Source: Rhytidiadelphus loreus (Eukaryota > Streptophyta > Bryopsida > Hypnales > Hylocomiaceae). Taken from it: a DNA stretch of 64,000 nucleotides. The DNA lies in NCBI GenBank assembly GCA_947034895.1, contig OX344765.1, positions 19,907,001-19,971,000 on the forward strand, written 5' to 3'. The translations under genes were made by a program, and so were the position numbers. Shown here piece by piece: positions 34,601 through 45,534 of this stretch. How positions within the stretch are numbered: position 1 is the stretch's first letter; every line of letters starts with the position of its first letter. A model generated the notes under the pieces. It did no database searches. It worked only from the letters and a program-made list of their open reading frames with translations, and was not told the origin of the DNA.

Positions 34601-37600
34601 TTCAAAGTGCACTTACATAAGCATACGTAGCCGAAATTTGAAACCACTACACAAAATCAATCAAGACCAGACATAAATGCATGTTTCCATCTCCAAACAG
34701 GAAGAACAGTCATTGCATCTCGGGGTCCAGTGATTACCTGACACTGATACATATTACGGGGGCTCTGATTGTGGTCAGACCACGGTGTAAGACTTGCAAC
34801 AACACTCAGAAAGGCCGTGGCATTCATCTCCTCATGCGTTGGCTTGGGACCAGAAGGTTCACTGTCACCTGGACACTTGATTTCCATATAAGCCTGCAGA
34901 AAGACCAGCTCCTCAGAAACTTATAATCAATCATTATGTTCATAGTAGTAAGGGAGGGACTGAGAAGGTACACAAGCTTCTCTAATCGCCAGAGAAATCT
35001 CTAACTGTGCAACAGGAAGACGCTGCAACCACGGTACACGTAAAACACAAAAGAAAGCAGGAAAGTAGGCCACTGACCTGCTCAAGGGGCCCTATGAACT
35101 CCAAGCTACCATCACCAAACATCTGCTTCACACTCCGTACAAAACGGGATGGTGTGGTGGCGAGATACAAACCGGGGTATGACCCTGCAGATGTGCATGG
35201 AATATAGGCTATCTCCATGTCTGCTGGAACCTGTGAATTGATCCCACTTCAGTTTTCTTTCATACACATGAGCTCAGTCTAAAAGTAAGGTTCAGGATGA
35301 CAGCATTGCCAATCTCATACCTCAGATCCATCCGCAACTTTAAGTCGTCGAAGATGATCAACAACGGAAGGGATGGTTATAGTCGATACATGGCCAAGTA
35401 CACAGCCATCCAGCAGCACTGTCAAATATTCTGGCGGAGACATATTTGACAGTCTCGGAATCACTGGAATCAACCCCAAATTCACCAGTATCTTGGTAAC
35501 TGCCTTGCGGATCTGAAAAGGATCCTTCTTATTCCCTCGTGCGTCCATATCTGACGAAATATCTGCGAAAAAAGGGCATTGTTCGATTCAGAAAGAAATG
35601 TCGATGGGCTTATCGCAATACAGAAAAAAACAAAGAAATTTGTCAAAAAAAGTGAAATTCGTCATCACTTGTTTCTGACTCCAGGCTTTTTCTAAAATTC
35701 ACACTACGTGAAAATTACTCAAACAAATACATAAATAACTGCAAGAATAGGATGGCCACAAGAAAACAAATACTTACGACAAGCAGCCGTAAGATGGTTG
35801 AGTAGACCACATGGTGAACCATCAGGTGTGTGGACAGGACACATGAATCCCCATGACCTGCATCAAGGTAGTGCAAGCTTAAGTCACCTCAGCAAGTAAG
35901 AAAAACTAGAGAACAAAAGAGATATGGGGAACCGCTGTAAACTGCCTCAAAATTTACCAACCCCAATCAGTAAGCAAACACCAGAACGACGATACAAGTC
36001 TTTCACTGCAGATAACATACAGAAGAGACGACTTACTCAGGGAGTAGTTTGCGAACTGTGGTGGTTCGAAGCGTAGCAAAAAAGGCACCTCTATGTACGG
36101 AACGAAAGTGAGAAAGGTATCGAAGGAAGTTCAGTTTCTCTGCAACGAGGGTAAAGCCCCCAACCTACAGACACACGCAACATCCAAACAATCAGGTCAC
36201 ACAGCATTACGATAAAAATGAAATCTTTGCCATGCTCCTGCGCCATCTGATGACTAGTAAAACCATCCAGATCAGCAGCACAACACACCTGATTAAGATC
36301 CAGTCCTGATTGGCTGACAAGATTGCCAGTGTTGAGAAGATATTCCACCTTCTTACTTACATCGGAAGGTGGCACCTTCTCGAATACCTTCTGCACATGT
36401 TTAACTGTAACGAACATGAGTCCTACTTAAACAAAATTGTTCACACTCCAGAAGACAGAAAAGTGGACAGGGTTTGTGACATACGTTGCAGATCACTCTC
36501 AGCAGGTTTTTCCTTCATCTCTTTCAGAAGTTGTCCCTGAACTCTCAACAACCAATCCTGGATTCGATCCTGCAGTACAGTCACACCCGCAAGTCAGTCC
36601 CGTTGTATAGCTTCTTTAATTTTACTTTGAAACTTTAACAAACGCTGTCACACATGTTGTGATGCCAGAACCAAAAATTTGAGATCATTTAAAAGTACAG
36701 ATAACAGCACCAATAAGGGAATTCCTGAACAAGATGGATGACTGAAACAGTGATTCCTGCTATGGGATGAGCTCCATGATGAGAAAACAAAAAATCCAAG
36801 TGATAAGTTCAGAACACACCTTGACCACTATAGTCAAAAGATGACCGGGAAGTAAAATTTCGTGATTTTGCAATGCATCAGCATTGTCTGGAGCTGCCAT
36901 TCCGTCTACCAACGCGAAGAGCTTCTGTAGCATAAACCTGCATAAAAGATACTCTATATGAACAATAGCGACAGAAGAAAAGGCTCTCTTTACAGGCACG
37001 AAAAAAAATTTGGTCGAGTAATCAAATTCATATATTTGAAATCGAGCAAGAAATGACTAGGAAATACACGTCAGTGATTCTGAAACCAAAACAGGCAGGT
37101 AAGAGGAAGTACACAAGCAAATTGAATTTATCTCGCGGATTTTCCAGATGACAGAGTATATAATCCGCAAGGACCTGTTCACCCACCTGCATAATTCAGA
37201 AAGTTGAACAAAGTTAAGACCAAGAACTAAACATGTAGATAAGCAATTGGCTTCTTAGGTATCTAAAGTCATCAGAACTTTGCAATATTCCAAATCACCA
37301 TGAAGTTACAACTTGAAAACAGACACATCCCAATCATTTAGAAATGCAAATTCTCGCTATTAAGCAGAAACTTGCTTCTATCCATGAAAGTCGATCCCTG
37401 AAAGTAGTTCTATCAACGTAGAAGAACGGATAAAATGGTCAAAATCAATACCGAAGCTGCCTGTTGATGCTTATCTTCTAGACCCATGACTGGCCGAAAG
37501 CGATTGCCTGCATAAATCCTCTTGCACGCTGGTTAGCTGAGAAGATAGATAGGGCTTACGGTGTAGTCAGCAACTACAGGGGACATTCCATGGCATACAA

Positions 37601-40600
37601 GGCACACTCAATGACAGAATGCAGCAGCACTTATTTAGAGGAAACTGGAAGAAAACTCACCAAGGAATTGAAGGCAGTCAAAACGAGTAAAAAGTGAGAG
37701 TTGCCTGACTTCTTCCAATATAATTTTTGCCCTTTGACTCACGAATTGTGAACCAACTGCACCTTTCGTATCTTTAGATTCACTCTGAATGGCCGTCAGC
37801 TGTTCATAAATCTCAAATTCACTTGCCTCAATCAAAGCCTGCGTTGTAGATACAAGATATCAGTGCCAAATATTACCAAACAGATAAACCACATCATACG
37901 ACTAAACTCATAAAACATTTAACGAAGAGGAAAGCTGAACCTTTAAGATGATCCCAACGGGAATAAGAAATTCCTGGCGCCGAACCCTGTCAATAACAAA
38001 ACGCAAGTGTTGTAAGGAGATAATTTCTTGTCATTGGGCAACATATAGGCAATGCACCCAATGCAAGCTGACGCTGTCGATCCATAATTCAGTGGCTATT
38101 CAGTATTGAACCCCTGATCACTATGCGTGACGATGTACTACATAATAAACAATTTCATAAAGAGGATCGAGAGTGGCTTACGAGAATCCAAGTGACGCAC
38201 TCCCATACTGCATGTAGTACATCCTCATTGTGACCGCAGACTGATCCGGCCTCACACACCTGCCGAACACGTATGACCACACAGAGTTTAGCAATCATCC
38301 TCATATTTGCAGCATAATATCATCACATAAAAACTAAAAAAGGAGTAGCAACACTCATATCATAAGAGAGAACTGAAAAGTTCTTTAAGAACTCAAGACA
38401 GATGGCCTGAGCATGTTTGCACAAGTCAGCATGATCATTCACATACCTCACCCTTTAAACAACCAAATAGCGTTACGTGCTCTTTCCTGAACTCATGACT
38501 AACACACCAAACACTCAACAGTATTCACTGCACCTGATCATAACGCCCTTGTCAGAATAGTTGGGGCCACGGTTCTTATATGAACTTCGCTTAACTCCAA
38601 CCACCTGTCAGAACCAAGCATACATAGAAAAGGAACAAGTAACGCTCAGAATAGAGACATATATTATAGTCAAGGCTGTTACAATGCAGCCCAGATTTTT
38701 TACCGGAGTCCAATGTTATTATCAGCAGAACAAGTCAGAAGTTGCAAGTCGTAAGCATACATAGTTGCGCTTCGGCATGATAAGAAGTCGGATGATCCGT
38801 TCGTTCCCGTTGCAGATAAAGTACCTGTCAGTAAAGATTGAAATAACATCAGCCAGTATTACCAACCATTTCTATCCATTCAAGGTCATTTATCCCAACG
38901 ACACTGAGTACGAATCACACAACATCAACGCTTTCCTGAGGTAGCTGGCTATAGCATGGAATAGTACATTCAATGAAAACTGAACAGAAGACCACGGATA
39001 CTCCTAAACACCACAGAAATATAAGCAATAAAAAACTAAAAAATACAGAAGACTACACAGTTACAATAGAAAACATGAATTTCCTCGCCAGATTTGTTAA
39101 CGGACCAACAACAATTAAATGAAGATCGAGTAGAGAAACTAACCCTCCCATCTCCGTAGCCTCCTCTTTAGCAGCAACCATTTGCCGCTGATCAAATCCA
39201 CGAAGATGACAAACACTAGACTGGGTAATGCCATGCCACAAGACACCACAAATGTTTTCAATGACCTTCAGTTGACTCAACTTAAAACACGATCGCAAGA
39301 GACATGAACATTGGAACATGGAAGGGCATCTTGTGCGTTACAAATATGAAGAAATTCTGTCCCGATGGAGCCACCTACTGGCACACATACTCTCTGCAAT
39401 TTCAACTCCAATTTAAATGTCGTCCACAAGGGAAGAAGGTCACAACTGCAAGAATACACCCAGAGTATACAACAAGGCCACGCTGTAACAGGGATTAAAT
39501 TCGCACCTTCACCATTACAGGCATCTTGCCATATGAGACATTGTGCCGGATAACAACACCGTTATTCCATTGCATGCATACATCTGCTGTAAATATACCC
39601 CGGTAGGTCAACCCAGCAAGTCGACACTGCAAATAAAAGCAATGAGAGCAAATGAGAGCAACATCTCTTTGGTTCCTATTACAATAACAGCAAGTGCCAA
39701 CAGAGCTCTACCGACCCTTGTTCAAATGAAACTGAGAAAATTATACAAGGCGTGAATTGACAAGAGGTTAGTAGTCAAAACATGTATTCTAAGGGCAAAT
39801 GTCTATTACCAGTGCCTAGACAGGGAAAGCCCTGAATGGCATCGACTGGAAGATCAAGACTCAACTGATGAGAAAAGAATTAAGAACGTCTTACTTCGGA
39901 TGGTAAAAGGCGCTGATCCAATGCTTGACTACCAAGGTCCTTCATAGGCGGGCTTACATTAGGCTTCTCAACCCACAGTGCGAGCAGTCAAGGTTTCCAA
40001 TTCATTAACAAATCCATTAAAATTAACAAAAGGTGTTAATCCATACGGCAGTTCAGGGGCCTTCAAGTGCAGTAGCTAACAAATTCCAAAACCTTGCTTA
40101 TAGGTTTTAAAGTAGACAAAAACAATCGTTGAATTAATGATAAGAAGGCGGAGAACAGAACGACGAAATTCGAAAATCAAAATGACGCTTCTAAAGCGTA
40201 TTCCTCGGCAACGCCCTAATCAGTAGTTCAAGCCCTCTGAGTTGGGCATGTAATTAAATTCAAAGCCCGCAGTATCAAAGATATTACCAAAAATTCATAA
40301 TTGAGCTGTTGATCACTCAATCTTCAATAGTTGTGCAACCAAATGCGATGAATTCAATCGTAAGCTAAGGACGTTCACCAAACGAAAAATACACTTAAAG
40401 TACAGAGAAAGGATATATCGCAAGGTTGTCCCTGAAACGGGATGCTTCAATTCGACGGGCTGCAAACGCCGCACCGCCTCTTCCAAACCTCGCTCCACGA
40501 AGTAATCGTACGACTCCACGTGAGGTTTAGTCAAATCATACAAGCTGCTCAAATCCAGCTCGTCGTTTTTCCGGCCACTGTAGAACGTGCCAAATCTCGG

Positions 40601-40663
40601 TGTGGAAGCCATGCTGCTGTCGATCGCTCCTGAGCCTCCACCACTCTCGCAGCGCCCCACCAT
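31684..40663 (-). CDS. NRPA2: DNA-directed RNA polymerase I subunit 2 (RPA135 type)
   Basis: Second-largest subunit of RNA polymerase I, which transcribes 35S rRNA in the nucleolus. Exons, 5' to 3': 40663-40417, 39977-39895, 39626-39507, 39220-39144, 38824-38761, 38604-38534, 38259-38182, 37986-37941, 37838-37661, 37507-37452, 37186-37113, 36937-36820, 36569-36485, 36404-36289, 36164-36037, 35857-35778, 35562-35321, 35230-35078, 34893-34738, 34564-34490, 34282-34179, 34031-33956, 33854-33705, 33617-33474, 33352-33140, 32778-32512, 32082-31684. They sum to 1199 residues plus TAG, close to the family length of about 1130-1200. Motifs: [12 protein letters not shown] (Pol I type) near the start, [12 protein letters not shown] near 713-724, catalytic [11 protein letters not shown] near 785, [15 protein letters not shown] near 922 and a C-terminal zinc ribbon with Cys 1126, 1129, 1160 and 1163. 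Pol I rather than Pol II or III is shown by the N-terminus and C-terminal ribbon. Intron 1 is AT-AC. The ATG at 40612 is an alternative start. Confidence 0.97.
32110..32420. repeat. Dispersed repeat fragment in last NRPA2 intron
   Basis: This part of intron 26 (32083-32511) shares ordered words with 23350-23565 and 24420-24500, including GTAGAGGATACTAAAACCG and TTGATCTCAA. At the 23-24 kb site the homology is split by about 850 bases. Confidence 0.5.
39978..40416 (-). other. AT-AC U12-type intron, intron 1 of NRPA2
   Basis: The intron starts ATATCCTTTC at 40416 and ends CAC with the terminal AC at 39979-39978. It has a U12 branch site CCTTGACT at 39993-39986, whose A lies 10 bases from the 3' end. 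All three match minor-spliceosome AT-AC consensus. Splicing joins codon phase 1 of exon 1 (CGA T) to TG TGG GTT of exon 2, giving LRLWVEKP, as expected for the family. No GT-AG alternative keeps frame and sequence here, since there is no AG near the 3' junction. Confidence 0.93.
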
Positions 40664-40832
40664 GACCACGCGCTTGCATTCCCAAGCTCACTCACTCTTT
40701 CTCTCTGATATGCAAAAAGCAGACACTGGAAATTTGCCTGAAGAGTACCGAATCGCAGCAATCACGTGTCTCTCACATCACAGATTAGTACTCTTCCAGA
40801 GCCCAGCCACCGCTCCGAAAGCTCAAAACCTT

Positions 40833-40847
40833 AAACCCTAAACCCTA
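40833..40847 (-). promoter_or_regulatory. Overlapping telo-boxes upstream of NRPA2
   Basis: AAACCCTAAACCCTA on the plus strand contains two AAACCCTA motifs overlapping by one base, about 170 bases upstream of the NRPA2 ATG. Telo-boxes are known in plant promoters of ribosomal-protein and ribosome-biogenesis genes, which fits a Pol I subunit. Confidence 0.75.
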
Positions 40848-41451
40848 GACTTTGTTACTGTATTCCTGAATCCCGATTGCTGCTGCGATTCCTGACCCCT
40901 CCACGTAGGCTGCCAGCGCAGCTATTCTCTGCAGTCCATGACATTGTTATGGACCCGCTAAGTAAATTAAGTCATTTAAAAAAATATATGCCACATTTCA
41001 TCTTGTGAATGTTGTGAGCCCCAAGAAACTAATGTGGAAATTCAATTTCAACACCTGAGTGATGAATCAAACCTTCACATACAATAGGAGGTCCATAAAG
41101 CACTTGGGCTTTAAAAGCATCCACCTCTTGAAATGTACATTATTTGTATATGTTGCTTTTCATTGTACCAAAAATGTACAAATAGTGTACAGTACGTTTC
41201 ATATGAAAACTTTTAGTGACTAGTTCATTTCAACTTCAAAAATACATAACACTACTTTTGAAGATGCTACCTTCAATAAAGTGTCTCCAAGACTATAATT
41301 TTAACAATTTTGGAAAAAAATTTAAGTTAGAATAAAAAGTAGATTATTGGAGCTAATTTTCTTAGTAGAATTTAAAACATTTAAAATCAAGAACTATGTG
41401 AAAATTGAGGTTTGACTTTCAAAATGCCCCTTTGATTTGCAATGTCCTTAA

Positions 41452-41595
41452 CCCATTAACAATCAGGTCGATGACTAGTTGATGATTCTAGCCAAAAATG
41501 ACATGTTTTCATTAGTAGTCACTTTGACTACTATTGAAAACATGTCATTTTCAAGTACATATTCATTGGTGGTCATCGACCTGGTCCTTAATGGA
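41452..41595. mobile_element. 144-bp TTAA-flanked foldback MITE
   Basis: TTAA lies on both sides (41448-41451 and 41596-41599). The arms are near-complete inverted repeats of almost 70 bp with a loop of a few bases. They share AGGTCGATGAC and AATGACATGTTTTCA. The ends start CCCATTAA and, inverted, TCCATTAA. It is similar in target choice to the 12306 and 42606 elements but different in sequence. The hairpin transcript could be a small-RNA precursor. Confidence 0.8.
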
Positions 41596-42605
41596 TTAAA
41601 AGGAGAAGAGAAGCACATTAGCATCCAAAGAGACAAGAATACTCTCTCCCCTAAAGTTTGGATTTTTTTTAAGAATTTGGCACCTTGATTATAGAAACAC
41701 TAAGTGGGTGGCAAATTTATTATTCTGAGATTTATATGTAGCCCATTTTCTAATAGTTTAACATTTGTAGCATTAATTTATTTGTTTTCTAGCTCGTTCT
41801 CTAAGTAATTTTCAAAAAATTCAACTTTTATTTTTTGGATTAATTTTTGCCAACTATGTTAGCCATGTATGATATGTGATTTTGCTTTTATTGTATATAA
41901 TGTATATTTTTTTTATTAATTAAAAAAAAATGAATTGACCCAAATACATAGGAATGTTTCGTAATCTACCATTTTTTTGTTCATTTCTTTTTTGTCTGAC
42001 TAGGATTCTACTTTTCTAATGACAACAAATTGAAGGAGTTTGAATTTGGAAATGTTGGAATGTGAAAGATTTCTTACAAAGCATTTTGGAAAATGGAAGT
42101 CAATTGATGGAAGTATCAAAGTTTACCCCCAAAGTGCTCAAACCAAAGATAATGAAATCAAATTTAAAAATCATAATAAACTATAATAATTCATCCAACA
42201 TATTAGTATTAATATCAATATCCATGAATCTTGTAGAGCACTCATTCTTCTTACCATTTATATATTACACAATCTTTATTGAAGCTTCTTCAATGCATAT
42301 AAATTGCATGAAGAGCTTTTTTTGAAAACACTTTTTGAGACTTGTTTCGTTGAACATCTAAGGGTTAAATGGTTAAGCCACCACTTGTTGCATCGTATTT
42401 GAACATTAAGAGGACATACAAGAAGGTGAACAAAATTCAAAGTTATTGAATTTGAAAGACTTATGGTAGACAAAATAATTGAAGCTTCAATATTTAATTT
42501 GTTTTTGTCATCTTGCTTTACAAAATAACATTATGGCTATCCCAAAATGTAACTATGTGTTATAATAGGTGGAATCATAGTAACCAGCTTTAGCACTGAG
42601 GTTAA

Positions 42606-43406
42606 CCCCTAAAGAAATAGCATGTGGTTTTTGGCAACATAACTTGCAACTTAAAAAATTTGGGTAGGTATGTGTGACTAGATATTTGCATATTTCAAGT
42701 TGAAATTTTAATAGAAAGTGGGGACAAGAAATATCTTTCATATGCACTAAATTTCATGACATTTGAAAATATGAGTAAAAAGTTATGGCCTAATATGTTA
42801 CTTTTCTCATGAATGGGTAGTTTGGGCAAATCAGAAAAAATCACTTTTTCCATAAACAAAAATTTGAAATTGTTTGCTAGAGTTATATATATATATATAT
42901 ATGGAAAACTTTGAATCATTCCATTTTGATCAATGAGTCAAAAGTTATGAGAAGTTTTAGATTGCAGGTAGTTATGGATTCTCTACTCTAAAATAAACTT
43001 TCAAGTCCTTTATATTACTCAATTTTCAATATTTTTTGAAAAAAATAAAACCATAGAATATAGATTTTTTATTACATTACAACCATTGGGATTGGCCTTG
43101 AGGAATGAATCCAAAGAAGCACTACTATTTTGGACATTTTTTCATACAAATGTGACCTCTTGAAGTGCAACTACCCAATTTTTTGCAAGGCCAAAAAAAG
43201 GATTTCTTTGAAATCAAAAGCTTATACCTTGCAATCCACATAGTAGAAATTTCTGAAATTTTTTCTATGTGTTTTCAAGTAAGCATACTATAAAATCCTT
43301 CAATTACATGTGTCCAAATTTATTTTTTTACAAAATTTGGTATTTATACTAGAAATGATAGTTTTGGAGCATTCTTGGTGAAAATATAGTCATAGTCCTG
43401 TAGGCG
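42606..43406. mobile_element. piggyBac-like non-autonomous element, copy B
   Basis: Clearly homologous along its length to 12306-13231 and also flanked by TTAA (42602-42605 and 43407-43410). The left end is CCCCTAAAGAAATAG. The right end is more decayed. Shared interior words include TGAATCATTCCATTTTGATC and AATGAGTCAAAAGTTATGAG. A TA microsatellite at about 42883-42902 lies inside this copy only. It has no coding frame. Confidence 0.85.
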
Positions 43407-43410
43407 TTAA

Positions 43411-45203
43411 GCAAGTTGGAGGAAGCCCTAGCTAGTCACCTCTTTGGGCAAGTAAAAATTTCTTCAACAAAATTTGTAATAGAGTCAAGGTTATCCACTC
43501 ATCTCCTTCCACATGAATTTATTCAATCAATTGGAGGAATGAAGGCTCCATATTATGGCCCTCCTTAATGTGTTACTTGTAAAAAAAATTGAATTCTGAA
43601 TTTTAAACAAAAGTTGTAAATTAGGATCTATAGATCACACATCTTGGTAGTTAAATCACACATTTTGATCATTAGATCTATTGTTGCACTTACCAATATT
43701 TTAAAACTGAAACCCAAATTTGAGTCTAAAAATACATGTATTTAAATAAAGATCATATATAAATTTTAAAAATTAAAATTAAGATATTAAATTCTAACTA
43801 TGGTGATTAAGTCATTTATTATTATCATTTTTTCAATTCAAAAAGTATTTTTTGAGATGAAAAGCATTTGCGTTTTTGTAATCATGTTAAAAAAATTAAA
43901 AATATATACCATACTAATGTTGGAGAGCTAACACAAGAATCTCTACAAGAATCTCTATACATTTGAATGAATAACTAATTTTTTTACATAATGAACATAT
44001 TTGCATTCAATCATCATTCAAAATTTTAACACCTTATCTACAAGAGGTCAAATGTTTTAAAGATTAATGAGATGTCATATTGTACAAACTTGTAATACAA
44101 ATGATTACTTAACCTTAAAAAAGGATAGTCTATGACCACTTTTTCAGAACTTGAAGTTCTTCTTTTAGTATGCTTACATTCTACGACTATACATGAAGGA
44201 GATTTTACTTATTTCATTTTTAAGAGATGTGATTACATGTCTTCTACAAGTCAAAAAAAATTCTTTTGTGAAAAATTGAAATTATTGTGGATTTTGAATT
44301 AAAAGTGAAAAAATTCGTATCGAATACAAAATATCCATAAAAATTATGAAAATATTTCCATAGATGTACATTATAGTGTAGGACATCATGGTGCAAAACC
44401 TTTACCATGTCATCTTAAAATTAGAAAATAAGCACTCCATGGTTTTAGAGTTCTAAAGGTCAAAATTGCAAGGAAACATTGAATTTGAGGAATTTTTCAA
44501 AATTTCAAATTGTAGTAGAAATTAGATTTGATAAGTTTTGTTTTATTAGTTGGTGTCAAATTCAAAAAGATCACTCTTGTTAAAATTTAGATCCCCCCAA
44601 AGAAGCACAAATTGCCAAATACACTACACTTGATTCATGGATTTGCCATTTTCTTATGTAGAAAAGTCACAAAATCTCACAAGGGGAAGATATACATCTT
44701 TGATTGAAATTGGATTCAAGTAACTCCCCCCACAAAAATTGGAAGAAAAAATATTTTTGTCCATCCTTGAGGCCTCTATGAAATCATCCAAAAGACCAAA
44801 ATATATTCTTAGGCATTTCATAGTTAATCCCTAAAGGAAGTTGAAACATTTATCCTTCTAATGTGCAATATGTGTTTTAAGATTTGCCAATAAAAATGGT
44901 TGAAGGAGCACTCAAGCTTGGATTGAGTTTTTTTCATGAATTCTTAAAGTATCAATGAGGGTGTTGCATACAAATATGTAATTTTTTGGATGTTCCGTGC
45001 AATTTTAGGGCCACTTTACACTATGGTGGAGAAGTGCACCAGTCAAGGTCAAGAGTTGTGGGGAAATGGAGCAATATGATTGGAGGAAATTTTGTTCTTC
45101 ATTGGATTGGGTTTACACTACGGCCAAGATTTGTCCGGTGGAGAACTTCAAGCATGGATGAAAAATTGACATGGCTGTCTATGTGGTAGTACTTTTTGAA
45201 AGG
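43411..45203. other. AT-rich intergenic segment
   Basis: No gene. A TTAATCCCTAAAGG at about 44824 resembles the left end of the TTAA-specific elements, but no partner end was found. Around 45010-45060 the words TTTACACTATGGTGGAGAAGT recur inverted near 46180-46230. Confidence 0.4.
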
Positions 45204-45275
45204 GGAGTTCTCTAGAGGTCAAGTTTCTTGGGCAGCCTCAACCCTAGACAAGAAACTTGACCTTTGGAGAACTCC
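45204..45275. repeat. Short hairpin, 27-bp arms
   Basis: The left arm 45204-45230 pairs with 45249-45275 at 25 of 27 positions around an 18-base loop. The stem includes AGGTCAAGTTTCTTG. Its size is within the range of plant small-RNA precursors, but no target is known. Confidence 0.8.
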
Positions 45276-45365
45276 AACTTCATTGATTGTCTTTTCATTG
45301 TGACATCTCACTACGCAATTGAGGGCTTCTTTTATCTCAAATAGCATTATCACTAGAAGGAACCC

Positions 45366-45534
45366 GTGTCAAAGTTGACGGATTTTGTTGGACATCCAAT
45401 ATAACAATTGTTGTTTTTATGTCAAAAATGATGTTGACTATAACATCTTCATGTTATAATGGACATCATTGTTGACATAAAAACAAGGGTTGTTACATGG
45501 GATGTCTAACAAAATCTTATGTCAACTTCGACAT
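45366..45534. repeat. 169-bp foldback
   Basis: Arms of about 75-80 bases are inverted repeats. The left begins GTGTCAAAGTTGAC and the right ends GTCAACTTCGACAT, and the centre is ACATCTTCATGT-like. It could be a MITE or a hairpin RNA source. Confidence 0.8.

Noticed and set aside
36310..36540. Plus-strand frames across the NRPA2 locus
   Set aside because: They are antisense to verified NRPA2 exons and introns and have no independent support.
40417..40438. GT donor at CATCCC/GTTTCAGG for NRPA2 exon 1
   Set aside because: It would remove residues typical of the family, and no AG acceptor upstream of exon 2 restores the frame. The AT-AC solution fits both ends.
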